Part shown: positions 31,629 through 43,498 of the stretch, in pieces
How positions within the stretch are numbered: the stretch's first letter is position 1
Layout of the letters: the number at the start of each line of letters is the position of its first letter
Assembly (NCBI GenBank): GCA_016720905.1
Contig: JADKJT010000029.1
Coordinates: 372,001 to 436,000 of the forward strand
Direction: 5' to 3'
DNA: 64,000 nt
Origin: Gemmatimonadaceae bacterium
GTDB taxonomy: Bacteria > Gemmatimonadota > Gemmatimonadetes > Gemmatimonadales > Gemmatimonadaceae
Notes under the pieces: generated by a model
Seen by the model: only the letters and a program-made list of their open reading frames with translations
What the model was told of the DNA's origin: nothing
The model's database searches: none
Position numbers and translations under genes: made by a program

Positions 31629-32741
31629 TCAGCGCCCGTAGAAGGTGCGCACGGCGGCGACGACTTCATCGCGCTGCGCCGTGGTGAGTTCAGGAAATAC
31701 CGGTAACGAAATCACTTCGCGCGTGGCCCGTTCGCTCTCCGGGCACTGTCCTTCGCGGTAACCGAGGTACGCGAAGCAGGGTTGCAGGTGCAGCGCCAAG
31801 GGATAGTACACGGAGTGACCGATGCCGAGCGACTTGAGGTGTGCCTGCAGGTCATTCCGACGATCGGCGCGCAGCGTGTACTGATTGTAGATCGACGTAT
31901 TCGCGGGATCGATGTACGGCGTCTGCACCTCGGCCACATCGGCAAATGCGGCATCGTAGAATGCGGCGTTCCGGCGACGGGCATCGCTCCACCCGGCGAG
32001 ATGCGGCAGTTTGGCGAGGAGGACCGCCGCCTGCAGCGTATCCAGACGGCTGTTGTATCCGACCATCTCATGATAGTACGTCTTCCGACTGCCATGCGTG
32101 CGCAGTTTCATCAGCGTCTCGAACAACGCGTCGTCCTGCGTGACCATCATGCCGCCGTCGCCGTACCCACCGAGATTCTTCGACGGGAAGAAGCTGAACG
32201 TGCCGATCGCCGCGGCCTCGCCGGCCATCACGGTCTTGCCCCCGATGGTGCGACTGGCGCCGATGGACTGCGCGGCATCTTCGATGACGGGCCGGCCCGA
32301 TGCCGCGTCCGTGATCTGTTCAATCGGTGCCATCTGCCCGAACAGGTCGACCGCGATGACGGCCTTGGTGCGACTCCCGACGGCCGAGCGTACGGCGTCG
32401 GGCGCGATATTGAACGTGCGGGGTTCGATATCCACGAACACCGGGCGCGCCCCGACGTTGTGCACGGTTCCGCCGGTGGCGAAGAATGTAAACGGCGTCG
32501 TGATCACCTCATCGTCGCGCCCGACATCCAGCGCGCGCAACGCCAGGAGGATCGCATCGGTCCCGTTGGCGCAGCCGATGGCGTACTTCGTGTGTGACAG
32601 GCCGGCCACCTGACACTCCAGTCTGCCCACCGGCTCACCGAGGATGAAGTTCTGTTGTTCGACGACATCCAGGAGCGCCGCCACGACATCAGCCTTGATG
32701 GTCGCGTGCTGCGCCTTGAGATCGAGTAGAGGAACGGCCAT
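31629..32741 (-). CDS. wbpE: DegT/DnrJ/EryC1/StrS aminotransferase (WbpE-like)
   Basis: The 370-residue fold-type I sugar aminotransferase has the PLP-binding ANGTDAI, the aspartate in VIEDAAQSIG (Asp155) and the Schiff-base lysine in FFPSKNLGGYGDGG (Lys188). WbpE transfers an amino group from glutamate to the 3-keto group of UDP-GlcNAc-3-ketouronate, giving the 3-amino sugar. It lies between the wbpB- and wbpA-like genes, which supports that substrate. Length is typical. Confidence 0.87.
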   Translation of the reverse strand: MAVPLLDLKAQHATIKADVVAALLDVVEQQNFILGEPVGRLECQVAGLSHTKYAIGCANGTDAILLALRALDVGRDDEVITTPFTFFATGGTVHNVGARPVFVDIEPRTFNIAPDAVRSAVGSRTKAVIAVDLFGQMAPIEQITDAASGRPVIEDAAQSIGASRTIGGKTVMAGEAAAIGTFSFFPSKNLGGYGDGGMMVTQDDALFETLMKLRTHGSRKTYYHEMVGYNSRLDTLQAAVLLAKLPHLAGWSDARRRNAAFYDAAFADVAEVQTPYIDPANTSIYNQYTLRADRRNDLQAHLKSLGIGHSVYYPLALHLQPCFAYLGYREGQCPESERATREVISLPVFPELTTAQRDEVVAAVRTFYGR

Positions 32742-32777
32742 GGGATCAGTTCCGCTCGCAAAAAGAAATGTGGGGCA

Positions 32778-33839
32778 TCAGATACTGACACGAAGCGGGA
32801 GTGGAACGTCTCGGCCCGTCTTGGCCGACTCGTAGATCCCCAGAATCAACTCCAGCGATTTCCGGCCGGCCCGCCCATCCGTATCGGGAATGGCGGCGCC
32901 GCGCAGGACCCCCACCACGTTCCGATAATAGGCTTCATGTCCGAAGCCATACACGGATGGCGGGTTCGTGTTCGCCTGTTCGATGAGCTTGTCGTCATCG
33001 TCGTAGTCAGCGAACAGCCAGTGTTCCACCTTGTTCACCGCCGTCCCGCCAATCTTCACCGTGCCCTTCTCGCCCAGGATGGTGATCGAGCCTTCCAGAT
33101 TCCTGGGAAAGGTCAGCATCGTCACTTCAATGGTACCAATCGCACCGGACCGGAACTTCAGCACCGCCACCCCGGAGTCTTCCGCCTCGATCTTCCGTGC
33201 CATCGTCGCGGTCTTGGCCATGACGCTTTCCACCGGACCCACCAACCACTGGATCAGATCGACATAGTGGGACGCCTGGTTCATGAATGCGCCGCCATCG
33301 AACTCCCACGTGCCGCGCCACGGCGCCTGGTCGTAGTACTCCTGGGGGCGGGTCCAGCGCACCGTGCAGTTGGCCATGTAGATCCGTCCGAAGCGTCCGC
33401 GATCGACCGCGCGCTTCAGCAGCTGAATGGGCGGATTCAGCCGGTTCTGCTTGACCACGAACAACTGCACGTGATTGTCGTCGCACGCTTGCACCAACGC
33501 GTCGGCTGCGGCCAGCGAAATCGCCATGGGCTTTTCGGAAATCACATGACGCCCGGCGTTGGCGGCCAGCATCCCATGCTGCGGATGCAGGCCGGACGGC
33601 GTTGCCACCACTACCGCGTCGCTCGGCACCTGCGCGAGCATCTGCTCGTAGCTCGTGAACCACGGCACGCCCTGGGACTCGCCCGCTTCGCGGGCGCGTG
33701 CCTCCACAATGTCGCAGACGGCCACCAGTTCCAGATCGTCCAGCTTGGCAATCGCCTCAAAGTGATTGCGGCTGATGCGGCCACACCCCACGAGGGCAAG
33801 GCGAATGGGACGATCTCCAGCGATGAAGTGATCCGTCAT
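32778..33839 (-). CDS. wbpB: Gfo/Idh/MocA oxidoreductase (WbpB-like)
   Basis: The 353-residue product has an N-terminal Rossmann fold ([17 protein letters not shown]), the family's EKP motif ([10 protein letters not shown]) and a C-terminal alpha/beta domain. WbpB oxidises C3 of UDP-GlcNAc-uronate, making the ketone used by WbpE. The ATG overlaps the acetyltransferase stop (ATGA at 33836-33839), so the two are co-translated. The substrate is inferred from the neighbours; the family is broad. Confidence 0.85.
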   Translation of the reverse strand: MTDHFIAGDRPIRLALVGCGRISRNHFEAIAKLDDLELVAVCDIVEARAREAGESQGVPWFTSYEQMLAQVPSDAVVVATPSGLHPQHGMLAANAGRHVISEKPMAISLAAADALVQACDDNHVQLFVVKQNRLNPPIQLLKRAVDRGRFGRIYMANCTVRWTRPQEYYDQAPWRGTWEFDGGAFMNQASHYVDLIQWLVGPVESVMAKTATMARKIEAEDSGVAVLKFRSGAIGTIEVTMLTFPRNLEGSITILGEKGTVKIGGTAVNKVEHWLFADYDDDDKLIEQANTNPPSVYGFGHEAYYRNVVGVLRGAAIPDTDGRAGRKSLELILGIYESAKTGRDVPLPLRVSI

Positions 33840-34501
33840 GCAGACCTCGTTGCGTGTGGCGTTACCACGTCGCCGACGCGCTCGTAGAGTGCTCCGGTTC
33901 CCGGGCAGCGCAGTAGCTCGCGCGCCGCATCGTCAGTCGCCAATCCCAACGACTCCAGTCGATACCCGGCCTCGGACATCCACCCGATGCGCCGCGCCGG
34001 CACGCCCGTCATGAGGGCGTAGTCGGGCACATTGCGATTGATCACGGCACCCGCGCCGACAAACGCGAACCGACCAATCTCCACGCCGCAGATGATGGTG
34101 GCGTTGGCACCGATGCTGGCGCCCTGACGCACCAGCGTGCGGCGATACTCAGCCTTGCGCGAGACCGCACTGCGCGGATTGTAGACGTTGGTGAACACCA
34201 TGGACGGACCGCAGAACACATCGGCCTCAAGCTCGACGCCCTCGTACAACGACACATTGTTCTGGATTTTCGCGTTGTCGCCAATGCGCACGGTGTTCAT
34301 CACGACCACATTCTGCCCCAGTGAGCACCCGGCGCCAATGACCGCACCGCCCATCACATGGGTGAAGTGCCAGATGCGCGTCCCCGCCCCAATGATCGCG
34401 CCATCATCCACATACGCCGACTCGTGCACCAGCGCGCCGGCGCCCAGCGAAACGCCGCGACCGACATGCCCACGACCTGGCGCATCAATCATCTCGTTCA
34501 C
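33836..34501 (-). CDS. wbpD: Hexapeptide-repeat N-acetyltransferase (WbpD/WlbB-like)
   Basis: The 221-residue left-handed beta-helix protein has many [LIV]GxGxx repeats ([30 protein letters not shown]). It also carries the WbpD-like segment [20 protein letters not shown]. It would acetylate the 3-amino group of the UDP-sugar made by the wbpA, wbpB and wbpE products, yielding UDP-2,3-diacetamido glucuronic acid for O-antigen. The GTG at 34501 overlaps the carB stop (GTGA). A longer frame reading into carB is less likely. Confidence 0.85.
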   Translation of the reverse strand: MNEMIDAPGRGHVGRGVSLGAGALVHESAYVDDGAIIGAGTRIWHFTHVMGGAVIGAGCSLGQNVVVMNTVRIGDNAKIQNNVSLYEGVELEADVFCGPSMVFTNVYNPRSAVSRKAEYRRTLVRQGASIGANATIICGVEIGRFAFVGAGAVINRNVPDYALMTGVPARRIGWMSEAGYRLESLGLATDDAARELLRCPGTGALYERVGDVVTPHATRSA

Positions 34502-37500
34502 GTGCCCGGAGCCCCGAGCTGCTCGTGCCATTCCTGCAAGGCCCGAACCGTCGGTTCGCGCGTCTGTCGCGCGGCGATGGCCTCCGCGGCCGCGCTGGCC
34601 GCCGACAACGTGGTGGTGTACGGCACGCGATTGGCGATGGCCGCCTGCCGCAGTCGTTCATCGTCCACCTGGGCGTGCTTGCCCAGTGGGGTATTCACCA
34701 GCAACTGCACCTCGCCATTCAGGATCAGGTCGACGCCGTGCGGACGACCCTCATGCACCTTGAGCACCGACTCGACCTCGACACCCTGAGCGCGCAGGTG
34801 CGCGGCCGTGCCACTGGTGGCGAACAGGCGAAAGCCCAGCGCACGGAAGCGGCGGGCCAGCGGCACGGCGTTGGGTTTGTCGGAATCATTGAGCGTCAGG
34901 AACACGGCGCCTTCGCGGGGCAACGCATTGTCCGCCGCCAGTTGTGACTTGAGGAATGCAGTCCCGAAATCGTCATCGATACCCATGACTTCACCGGTCG
35001 AACGCATTTCGGGGCCCAGCACGGGATCAAACTCCCGGAACTTGTTGAACGGAAACACGGCTTCCTTCACACTGACATACGGCGGGATGATCTCCCGGGT
35101 GAAGCCGACCTGGGCCAGCGTCTCGCCCAGCATCAGCCGGGCAGCCACCGACGGCAGCGACACCCCGATCGCCTTGGACACGAACGGCGCCGTGCGCGAC
35201 GCGCGAGGATTGACCTCGATCACGTAGACAACACCGTCCTTGTACGCGTATTGCACGTTGATCAGCCCCACCACGCCAAGGGCTTTCGCGAAAGCCACCG
35301 TATGCACCTTCATCTGCTCGACGGCGGCCGGCGGTATGAGATAGGGCGGCAACACGCACGCCGAATCGCCGGAATGAATGCCGGCGCTTTCGATGTGCTC
35401 CATGACGGCACCGATGACCACATCCGTGCCGTCACTGAGCGCATCCACGTCGGCTTCGAACGCATCCTCAAGAAACCGGTCCACCAGTACCGGTCGGTCT
35501 TCGCTCACCCGGGCGGCCCGCTCGAAATAGTCGCGCAACGAGGTCGCGTCGTGCACGATCTCCATCGCGCGGCCACCCAGCACATACGATGGGCGCACCA
35601 GCACCGGATACCCGATGCGGTCGGCAATGGCCACCGCCTCATCGACGCTGGTGGCCGTGCCATTGGCGGGCTGCACGATGCCCAGTTCCCGCGTGAGCTT
35701 CTCGAATCGCCGGCGATCCTCGGCGATGTCGATGGAATCGGGTGACGTGCCAAGAATGCGCACGCCGGCCGCCTCAAGGGCGCGCGTGAGCTTGAGCGGT
35801 GTCTGACCACCCAACTGCACAATCACGCCCAGGGGCTGTTCCCGTTCGACAATCTCCAGCACATCCTCGAGCGTGAGCGGCTCAAAGAAGAGTTTGTCGG
35901 AAATGTCGAAGTCGGTCGATACGGTTTCCGGATTGGAGTTGACCATGATGGCCTCGTAGCCCTGCTCGCGCAGCGCGAGCACGGCGCGCACGCAGCAGTA
36001 GTCAAATTCCACTCCCTGCCCAATGCGATTCGGGCCTGATCCGAGAATAATCACCTTGGGTCGTCCCGCGGTGACCGCCTCGCTTTCCTCGTCATAGCAG
36101 CCATACAGGTATGGCGTGCTGGACGGGAACTCGCCCGCACACGTATCGATCATCTTGTACGACGGACGCACGCCCAGCGCCCAGCGGCGCGCCCGCGCCT
36201 GCGGTTCCGACTCCTCGCGCAGCGTGCCCAGCTGCCGGTCCGAAAAACCCATGCGCTTCATCGCGCGCATCGCGTCGGCATCAATGGCCGGGAGCGCACG
36301 ATACCACGCTTCGGCGTCCAGCAACTCGTGCAACTGGTCGAGGAACCACGGGTCGATGCCGGTGATCTCATGCAGCTCGGCCGTGCCCATCCCCAACTGC
36401 ATGGCGCGCTTGAGCTGGAAGATCCGCTCCGGCGTCGGACGACGCAGCGCACCACGCAACGCTTCCCTCGATTCCTCCGTGAGTCGATCGTCCACCAGTC
36501 GCTCACCCACCGACCATCCCGGGCGTCCATTTTCCAGCGCCCGGAGTGCCTTCTGAAACGCTTCCTTGAAGGTTCGGCCAATCGCCATCGATTCGCCGAC
36601 CGACTTCATCTGCGTGGTGAGACCCGGATCGGCCGATACAAACTTCTCGAACGCGAAGCGTGGACACTTCACGATCACGTAGTCGAGCACCGGTTCGAAA
36701 CTGGCCGGTGTCGTCTTGGTGATATCGTTGGGGATCTCGTCGAGGGTGAACCCCACCGCCAGTTTCGCCCCGATACGGGCAATCGGGAATCCCGTGGCCT
36801 TTGACGCCAGGGCGGATGAGCGCGACACGCGCGGGTTCATCTCGATGACAATCAACTCCCCGGTGGTGGGACTGACCGCGAACTGGATGTTGCATCCACC
36901 CGCATCCACCCCGATTTCGCGAATGATGGCCACAGCCGCATCACGCATGAGCTGATACTCGCGGTCCGTCAACGTCATGGCCGGCGCGACCGTGATTGAA
37001 TCGCCGGTATGCACGCCCATCGGATCGAGATTCTCGATGGAGCAGACAATGACGACGTTGTCCGCGTGATCGCGCATCACTTCGAGTTCAAATTCCTTCC
37101 AGCCCAATAGGGAGCGCTCGATGAGCACGGAATGCACGGGCGACAAGTCGAGTCCGCGCCGAACGATGCTTTCGAACTCCTCGCGATTGTACGCAATACC
37201 CCCGCCTGTTCCGCCCAGTGTGAAGGACGGACGAATGACGGACGGGAACCCGGTGTCCTCGACGGCCGCCAAGGCGTCGTCCAGCGACGTCACGGTGCGT
37301 CCGGTGGGACACTTGAGCCCGATTTTTTCCATCGCTTCGGCGAAGAGCTTGCGATCCTCCGCCACGCGAATGGCGCGCGCGTTGGCGCCGATCAGCTCGC
37401 AGCCATAGCGCGCCAGCACACCGGAATCGTACAGCGTCAACGCCACGTTGAGCGCGGTCTGCCCGCCCATCGTCGGGAGCACCGCATCCGGGCGTTCCCG

Positions 37501-37737
37501 CGCAATGACCTTCTCAACGAACTCCGGTGTCACGGGTTCGATGTACGTGCGATCGGCGAACTCCGGATCGGTCATGATCGTGGCCGGATTGGAATTCACC
37601 AACACGACCTCATACCCCTCCTCACGAAGCGCCTTGATCGCTTGCGTGCCTGAGTAGTCGAACTCGGCGGCCTGCCCGATCACAATCGGCCCGGAGCCAA
37701 TCACGAGAATGCGGTGCAGGTCAGTGCGTCGCGGCAT
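34498..37737 (-). CDS. carB: Carbamoyl phosphate synthase large subunit
   Basis: The 1079-residue protein has the two tandem ATP-grasp halves. The carboxyphosphate half begins with [20 protein letters not shown] and the carbamate half has [19 protein letters not shown]-terminal MGS-like allosteric domain follows (about 945-1070). It makes carbamoyl phosphate for arginine and pyrimidine synthesis. carA is absent here. Oddly it is embedded in a sugar-nucleotide operon: its start overlaps rmd by 17 bases and its stop overlaps wbpD by four. Confidence 0.97.
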   Translation of the reverse strand: MPRRTDLHRILVIGSGPIVIGQAAEFDYSGTQAIKALREEGYEVVLVNSNPATIMTDPEFADRTYIEPVTPEFVEKVIARERPDAVLPTMGGQTALNVALTLYDSGVLARYGCELIGANARAIRVAEDRKLFAEAMEKIGLKCPTGRTVTSLDDALAAVEDTGFPSVIRPSFTLGGTGGGIAYNREEFESIVRRGLDLSPVHSVLIERSLLGWKEFELEVMRDHADNVVIVCSIENLDPMGVHTGDSITVAPAMTLTDREYQLMRDAAVAIIREIGVDAGGCNIQFAVSPTTGELIVIEMNPRVSRSSALASKATGFPIARIGAKLAVGFTLDEIPNDITKTTPASFEPVLDYVIVKCPRFAFEKFVSADPGLTTQMKSVGESMAIGRTFKEAFQKALRALENGRPGWSVGERLVDDRLTEESREALRGALRRPTPERIFQLKRAMQLGMGTAELHEITGIDPWFLDQLHELLDAEAWYRALPAIDADAMRAMKRMGFSDRQLGTLREESEPQARARRWALGVRPSYKMIDTCAGEFPSSTPYLYGCYDEESEAVTAGRPKVIILGSGPNRIGQGVEFDYCCVRAVLALREQGYEAIMVNSNPETVSTDFDISDKLFFEPLTLEDVLEIVEREQPLGVIVQLGGQTPLKLTRALEAAGVRILGTSPDSIDIAEDRRRFEKLTRELGIVQPANGTATSVDEAVAIADRIGYPVLVRPSYVLGGRAMEIVHDATSLRDYFERAARVSEDRPVLVDRFLEDAFEADVDALSDGTDVVIGAVMEHIESAGIHSGDSACVLPPYLIPPAAVEQMKVHTVAFAKALGVVGLINVQYAYKDGVVYVIEVNPRASRTAPFVSKAIGVSLPSVAARLMLGETLAQVGFTREIIPPYVSVKEAVFPFNKFREFDPVLGPEMRSTGEVMGIDDDFGTAFLKSQLAADNALPREGAVFLTLNDSDKPNAVPLARRFRALGFRLFATSGTAAHLRAQGVEVESVLKVHEGRPHGVDLILNGEVQLLVNTPLGKHAQVDDERLRQAAIANRVPYTTTLSAASAAAEAIAARQTREPTVRALQEWHEQLGAPGT

Positions 37738-38707
37738 GTATCAGTTCGTCGATGATATCGTCAAAGGTGCGCTGTGCGCGCCACCCGGTGGCCTGTTGCA
37801 GCTTGCGCGGATCGCCAATCAACGCCGGCACGTCCACGGGACGGACAAGTGCCGGATCGACCGCCAGCGGCGCCTGGACGCCCGCCCGTTCCAGCACCCG
37901 TTCCACGATGTCCTGCACCGATCGGCCCGTGCCGCTTGCCACGTTGTACGCCTCACCCGGCGTTCCGCGTTTCAGCAGGGAAATATATGCCGACACGACA
38001 TCGCTCACATGGAGGAAATCGCGGATGGGCGTGGTGTTGCCGACCACGAGCGGCGTACCAGGCGCCACGTCGCGAAGCGCCAGCGCGCGCGCCGCCAGTG
38101 CGGGGAGCAGAAATCGCGGATCCTGTCCGCGACCACTGTGGTTGAAGCTCCGCGCGATCATCACGCGCAGTCCACTCGCGCGCCAGCACTGCAAGGCCAT
38201 GACCTCCTGCGCGGCCTTGGTGGCGGCGTAGACCGTGCGTGGCGCCTGCAGCGTGTCCTCCGGGAGCGCGCGAGCCGATCCCTCCTGCCGACCATATTGC
38301 TCGGCACTGCCCACCAGCAGGATCACCGGATCGGCGGCGCCGGTGGCGCGGAGTCGGTCCAGATGCGCCAGCAGGCGGGCGGTGGCCGTCACGTTGATGT
38401 CCCACGCCATGGCCGGATCGGCGGCGGCCGTCGGGAGATGCGAGATGGCGGCCAGATGCACCACGACATCCGGGCACGCCTCGTTGACGGCCTCCTGCAC
38501 GAAGCGATTGTCGCGCAAATCGCCGGTGCGCCAGGTCAACGACGACCGGGCGGCAGAGTGGTCATCGGTTTGCTTGGTGTCGGCGATGACACGCGACGTG
38601 ACGTCGTCCGCCAGCGCCAACCCGGTGACCTCCATGCCGGCTTCACGCAGAGCACGCGTGAGCCATTGGCCGACAAAGCCGGCCGCGCCGGTGATCAGCG
38701 CGCGCAT
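37721..38707 (-). CDS. rmd: GDP-6-deoxy-D-mannose reductase-like NAD-dependent epimerase
   Basis: This is a 328-residue extended SDR with an N-terminal NAD(P) site ([14 protein letters not shown]), an HLAAISHLP segment and the catalytic [10 protein letters not shown]. Together with the adjacent gmd it would reduce GDP-4-keto-6-deoxy-D-mannose to GDP-D-rhamnose. A GDP-fucose synthase or other 4-ketoreductase remains possible. The ATG at 38707 gives the canonical start. A longer open frame would overlap gmd. Confidence 0.8.
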   Translation of the reverse strand: MRALITGAAGFVGQWLTRALREAGMEVTGLALADDVTSRVIADTKQTDDHSAARSSLTWRTGDLRDNRFVQEAVNEACPDVVVHLAAISHLPTAAADPAMAWDINVTATARLLAHLDRLRATGAADPVILLVGSAEQYGRQEGSARALPEDTLQAPRTVYAATKAAQEVMALQCWRASGLRVMIARSFNHSGRGQDPRFLLPALAARALALRDVAPGTPLVVGNTTPIRDFLHVSDVVSAYISLLKRGTPGEAYNVASGTGRSVQDIVERVLERAGVQAPLAVDPALVRPVDVPALIGDPRKLQQATGWRAQRTFDDIIDELIHAATH

Positions 38708-38747
38708 GGTCCCACGCGAGGCCTTGGAGGGATGGCGGGCGGGGCGA

Positions 38748-39860
<1,113 letters not shown>

Positions 39861-40082
39861 TCAGGCGACGGCGAGTTGACCACGCGGCGCGCGCTTGATC
39901 TTGCCGGCCGCGAGACACCGGGTGCACACCTTCACCTTGATGATCGTGCCGTCGTGGAGTGTCCGAACGACCTGCAGGTTCGGCTTCCAGGTGCGGCGGG
40001 TCTTGTTGTTCGCGTGCGAGACGCTGTTTCCGAACGCGACGCCCTTGTCGCAGCAGAAGCAGCGATGACGATTGATGGCCAT
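39861..40082 (-). CDS. rpmB: 50S ribosomal protein L28
   Basis: The 73-residue basic protein has the L28 pattern: HRCFCCDKG near the N-terminus, VSHANNKTRRTWKPNLQ, and CTRCLAAGKI. The cysteine pairs suggest a zinc-ribbon version. It sits 14 bases after rplQ, extending the alpha operon. In most bacteria rpmB is instead near rpmG, so this linkage is unusual. Confidence 0.95.
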   Translation of the reverse strand: MAINRHRCFCCDKGVAFGNSVSHANNKTRRTWKPNLQVVRTLHDGTIIKVKVCTRCLAAGKIKRAPRGQLAVA

Positions 40083-40096
40083 GACGATACGTCCTG

Positions 40097-40453
40097 TCAG
40101 CTGAGGATCAATTCGATCCGCGCCATCTCCGCGCCGTCACCCTTGCGGTGGCCGGTCTTGAGAATGCGCGTGTAGCCGCCCGGGCGTGTGGCGAACTTCG
40201 GTCCAATCTCCTGAAAGAGCTTGTCCGCCGCCTCACGCTTCTGGACGTGCTTGCCGGCCAGGCGACGCGCGTGCAGCGTGCCGCTCCGAGCCTTGGTGAT
40301 AAGCTTTTCGACGAACGGGCGGAGTTCCTTCGCCTTGGCTTCCGTCGTTTCGATCGCGCCAGACTCGATCAGCGAGGTGGCGAGGTTGCGAAGCAGCGCG
40401 AGACGCTGTTCGCTGGTCCGCCGGAGTTGGCGATTGGCCTTACGGTGGCGCAT
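40097..40453 (-). CDS. rplQ: 50S ribosomal protein L17
   Basis: The 118-residue product opens with RHRKANRQLRRTSEQRLALL and contains TTEAKAKELRPFVEKLITKA, both characteristic of L17, which lines the peptide exit tunnel. It follows rpoA by six bases, as in most alpha operons. Confidence 0.97.
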   Translation of the reverse strand: MRHRKANRQLRRTSEQRLALLRNLATSLIESGAIETTEAKAKELRPFVEKLITKARSGTLHARRLAGKHVQKREAADKLFQEIGPKFATRPGGYTRILKTGHRKGDGAEMARIELILS

Positions 40454-40459
40454 GGGACG

Positions 40460-41542
40460 TTATTCCTCGTCGTCGTCGTCATCGGGCGCATTTTCGGCGG
40501 CGCGGCTGGGCGCCGTGCCCATGTCGAGAATCCGGACACCGTCCGTGCTCTCTTCATAGCGCATTCCGAAATTGAGCCCTTCCTTCTCGAGCAGTGCGGC
40601 GATTTCCTGCAGGGACTTCTTGCCGAAGTTCTTCACCTGAAGGATCTGCGCCTCGGTCTGGCGAACCAGATCACCGAGCGAGCGAATGTTGGAATTCTTG
40701 AGTGAGTTGACTGATCGGACGGACAGCTCGAGATCGTCAATCGGGGTCCGGAACAGTTCCGCCAGCCGCAGGGCGTCGCTGTTCGCGCCATCACCTGCTG
40801 CGCCCGGCTGTGCCGAGGCCGACGACCCAAAACCCACGAAGTACTGGAAGTGGGTCTGGGCCAGCGCGGCCGCGTAGCTGACCGCTTCCTCGGGCGACAT
40901 CGTGCCGTTCGTTTCCACCGTAAGGGTGAGACGATCGTAGTCGGTGCGCTGGCCGACGCGCGTTTCCGCGACGGTGAAGTTGGCGCGACGAACCGGATTG
41001 TAGATCGCATCGATGCGTACGACATCCACCGACAGATTCTTGTCGGCGGGATGCTGGTCGCTTTCGACGTACCCGCGCCCCTTGTTCACGTAGAGCTCGA
41101 CGTTGAAATCGCGCTCGTCCGTGATCGTGAACAGGTGGTGCGACGGATCGACGACGCGAACGCCGCCAACGGCCTGCACCTGAATGTCCGCGGCCGTCAC
41201 CACGCCGGGTCCCGACTTGCTGATCCGCAGCACGGTCTGCTCGACTTCGTCGGGCAGCGCCAGTGTCAGCGTCTTCAGGTTGCCGATGATCTGGTGCACA
41301 TCCTCGACCACGCCGGCGATGGTCTGGTGCTCATGCACCACGCCGTCAATGCGGAAGGCCCACACCGCAGAACCGCGCAACGACGACAGCAGCAGTCGAC
41401 GCATCGCGTTGCCCAGCGTGTGCCCAAAGCCGCGTTCCAGCGGCTGCAGCCGGAATTCCGCCAGATTCGGCGTATCATCGCGCTTCGTCGCTTCAACCAG
41501 CTGCGGACGAACCAGTCCGCTGAGATCGATCGTATTCGCCAT
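40460..41542 (-). CDS. rpoA: DNA-directed RNA polymerase subunit alpha
   Basis: The 360-residue product has an N-terminal assembly domain (FGHTLGNAMRRLLLSSL; GAVWAF-like segment) and a C-terminal domain with two helix-hairpin-helix motifs (SVNSLKNSNIRSLGDLV; VKNFGKKSLQEI). The latter bind UP elements and activators. It is longer than the usual 310-330 residues because of an Ala/Gly/Ser-rich insert near residues 230-250 and an acidic tail (NAPDDDDDEE). A 173-base gap with a heptamer repeat separates it from rpsD. Confidence 0.97.
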   Translation of the reverse strand: MANTIDLSGLVRPQLVEATKRDDTPNLAEFRLQPLERGFGHTLGNAMRRLLLSSLRGSAVWAFRIDGVVHEHQTIAGVVEDVHQIIGNLKTLTLALPDEVEQTVLRISKSGPGVVTAADIQVQAVGGVRVVDPSHHLFTITDERDFNVELYVNKGRGYVESDQHPADKNLSVDVVRIDAIYNPVRRANFTVAETRVGQRTDYDRLTLTVETNGTMSPEEAVSYAAALAQTHFQYFVGFGSSASAQPGAAGDGANSDALRLAELFRTPIDDLELSVRSVNSLKNSNIRSLGDLVRQTEAQILQVKNFGKKSLQEIAALLEKEGLNFGMRYEESTDGVRILDMGTAPSRAAENAPDDDDDEE

Positions 41543-41651
41543 GGAATGTTATGGTGTTAGGTGATCACATCGATTCGAACGGAATCGAAGACGCTCTGCC
41601 TCGCCCCGAACGCGTGGCAGACCCGTACGGGAGTTCGGGTCCCGATCGAAA

Positions 41652-41714
41652 CTGAGTACTGAGTACCAAGTACCAAGTACCAAGTACCAAGTACCAAGTA
41701 CTAAGTACTAAGTA
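41652..41714. repeat. Heptanucleotide tandem repeat (9 units) abutting rpsD
   Basis: Nine consecutive 7-base units are present: CTGAGTA twice, CCAAGTA five times and CTAAGTA twice. The array ends one base before the rpsD stop codon. In the transcript it reads as (UACUUGG)-like units between rpsD and rpoA. It is AT-richer than its surroundings and has no coding sense. Such short tandem heptamers can change copy number by slippage. The remaining gap (41543-41651) shows nothing recognisable. Confidence 0.95.
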
Positions 41715-41715
41715 C

Positions 41716-42351
41716 TTACTTCGAGTACAACTCCACCACGAGTTGCTCCTGTGCCGCCAACGGAATGGCCGTACGCGCCGGCTTCTCGAGCACCCGGCCG
41801 CTGAACGACTCCTTGTCGACCGCAATCCAGGAGAGCGATGAACCACGCCCGCTCTGTTCGAGTGCCGCCTGCACCAGCAGCAGTTCGCGCGAGGACTGCT
41901 TCACGCGGACTTCCTCGCCCGGACGGACCTGATACGACGGCACGTCGAGAATGCGCTGCTTCACTTCAATGTGACGATGCCGGATGAGCTGGCGCGCGGC
42001 CTTGCGACTGGGCGCGAATCCCATGCGATAGATCACGTTGTCGAGACGCGTCTCGAGCGCCGCCAGCAGGTTGTGGCCCGTGATGCCCGGGAAGGACGCC
42101 ACGCGCTCAAACGTGTTGCGGAACTGCTTCTCGCTGATGCCGTACATGCGCTTGATCTTCTGCTTCTCGCGCAACTGCTTGGCGTACTCCGACAACTTCT
42201 TGCGGCGGGCCGTCGCCTGGCCGTGCTGGCCGGGCGCGTACGGACGGCGTTCCACCGGACACTTCTCCGTGAAGCACTTGGTGCCCTTCAGGAACAGTTT
42301 CTGGCCTTCACGACGGCACTGGCGGCAGCTGGGACCGGTATAGCGAGCCAT
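41716..42351 (-). CDS. rpsD: 30S ribosomal protein S4
   Basis: The 211-residue product starts MARYTGPSCRQCRREG and has four N-terminal cysteines (Cys9, Cys12, Cys26, Cys31 region: KCFTEKCPVERR), the zinc-binding form of S4. The S4 RNA-binding domain follows (about 100-165). S4 nucleates 30S assembly and in many bacteria represses the alpha operon. It starts two bases after the rpsK stop. Confidence 0.97.
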   Translation of the reverse strand: MARYTGPSCRQCRREGQKLFLKGTKCFTEKCPVERRPYAPGQHGQATARRKKLSEYAKQLREKQKIKRMYGISEKQFRNTFERVASFPGITGHNLLAALETRLDNVIYRMGFAPSRKAARQLIRHRHIEVKQRILDVPSYQVRPGEEVRVKQSSRELLLVQAALEQSGRGSSLSWIAVDKESFSGRVLEKPARTAIPLAAQEQLVVELYSK

Positions 42352-42353
42352 GG

Positions 42354-42731
42354 TCAGACCCTCCGACGCTTGGGGGGACGGCAACCATTGTGCGGAATCG
42401 GCGTGACGTCACGAATGGACTTCACCTGCAGACCCGCCGTCGCCAGCGCCTGGATGGCCGATTCGCGGCCCGAGCCCGGACCCTGCACGCGGACATGCAC
42501 CCGGCGCACGCCGGCGGTGAGCGCCTCGCGCGCGCACTGCTCGGACGCCACCGTGGCAGCAAAGGGCGTGGACTTCTTCGACCCCTTGAAGCCGGCCTTG
42601 CCGGACGATCCCCACGACACGGCGTTGCCATGCATGTCGGTGATCGTGATGGTCGTGTTGTTGAACGTGGCGCTGACGTGGGCGATGCCTTCCGCCTCGA
42701 CGACGCGCTTGGTTTTCTTCGCGGTAGCCAT
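42354..42731 (-). CDS. rpsK: 30S ribosomal protein S11
   Basis: The 125-residue product has [18 protein letters not shown] and the C-terminal [15 protein letters not shown] that are diagnostic of S11, part of the 30S platform near the Shine-Dalgarno helix. It lies three bases after rpsM. Confidence 0.97.
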   Translation of the reverse strand: MATAKKTKRVVEAEGIAHVSATFNNTTITITDMHGNAVSWGSSGKAGFKGSKKSTPFAATVASEQCAREALTAGVRRVHVRVQGPGSGRESAIQALATAGLQVKSIRDVTPIPHNGCRPPKRRRV

Positions 42732-42734
42732 GGT

Positions 42735-43112
42735 TTACTTGGTCACCTTCTTCTTGCCCGCGATAGCGCGGCGCGGCCCCTTCTTGGTGCGCGCGTTCGT
42801 GTGCGTCCGCTGCCCGCGCACGGGGAGGCCCCGGCGATGGCGCGTGCCACGATACGAGCCGATATCCATCAGGCGCTTGATGTTCATCGCGACTTCGGTG
42901 CGCAGCGCACCTTCGACCCGATGATTGCGCTCGAGTTCCTGACGGAGCTTGTTGACGTCGGAGTCGGACAAGTCGCGCACCCGCTGCGCCGGGCTGACGC
43001 CCGTGGCCGCGAGAATGCGCTGGGCCATCTTGCGCCCGATGCCGAAAATGTAGGTGAGGCCGATCTCAACCTTCTTCTCACGAGGGAGATCGACGCCTGC
43101 GATACGTGCCAT
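42735..43112 (-). CDS. rpsM: 30S ribosomal protein S13
   Basis: The 125-residue product has [20 protein letters not shown] and the C-terminal [19 protein letters not shown], both typical of S13, which bridges to the 50S subunit and contacts P-site tRNA. It lies 15 bases after rpmJ. Confidence 0.97.
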   Translation of the reverse strand: MARIAGVDLPREKKVEIGLTYIFGIGRKMAQRILAATGVSPAQRVRDLSDSDVNKLRQELERNHRVEGALRTEVAMNIKRLMDIGSYRGTRHRRGLPVRGQRTHTNARTKKGPRRAIAGKKKVTK

Positions 43113-43127
43113 GTCTGTGCGTTCCCC

Positions 43128-43244
43128 TTAGCCTTGACGCTGCTTGTGCTTCGGGTTGCGCTTGCAGATGATGCGAGTCACGCCCTGTCGCTTGACGACC
43201 TTGCAGTGCTCACAAATCGGCTTGACGCTGCTACGAACTTTCAC
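43128..43244 (-). CDS. rpmJ: 50S ribosomal protein L36
   Basis: The 38-residue protein starts with GTG ([15 protein letters not shown]) and has the L36 zinc knuckle C-x2-C-x12-C-x4-H. GAGGTGG lies just upstream of the GTG. The frame is open further upstream, but only the last 38 codons are L36. It is the first gene of the alpha operon here; infA, often before it, is absent. Confidence 0.93.
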   Translation of the reverse strand: MKVRSSVKPICEHCKVVKRQGVTRIICKRNPKHKQRQG

Positions 43245-43447
43245 GGGCCACCTCGGCGCGTCGGCGCCGATGGAATCTCCCGCACCGACGTGTGCACGCT
43301 GCACGCGCTGGCCGGCTGGACTCCCCATGTGTTCATCACGCGTGAAGCATCGGCGTCGAGATGACGAACGATTCCGCGCACGCGTGACAGCGAATGTGGC
43401 CGGCGGATCGGCCTCGAAAATGTCACCGGAAAACCGGTAAGCCCTTC

Positions 43448-43476
43448 ATCTTAGCTGGCATAGGCTGCTCCGACAA
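43448..43476 (-). promoter_or_regulatory. Sigma-70-type promoter candidate for the rpmJ operon
   Basis: On the minus strand TTGTCG, a 17-base spacer and TAAGAT fit a housekeeping promoter. It lies 204 bases before rpmJ in the 254-base gap after pyrF. A 6-bp dyad (CCGACA/TGTCGG) overlaps the -35 box and may be the pyrF terminator. The rest of the gap holds nothing else recognisable beyond a 5-bp dyad (ACCGG/CCGGT). Confidence 0.5.
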
Positions 43477-43498
43477 CCCCCGCTGTCGGTCCAATCGC

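Noticed and set aside
30323..31687. A 454-codon plus-strand open frame opposite the sugar dehydrogenase
   Set aside because: The opposite strand has a clear WbpA-like gene; this frame's product has no family features.
41652..41714. Possible CRISPR array
   Set aside because: Units are 7 bases with no spacers, and no cas gene is near, so it is a simple tandem repeat.
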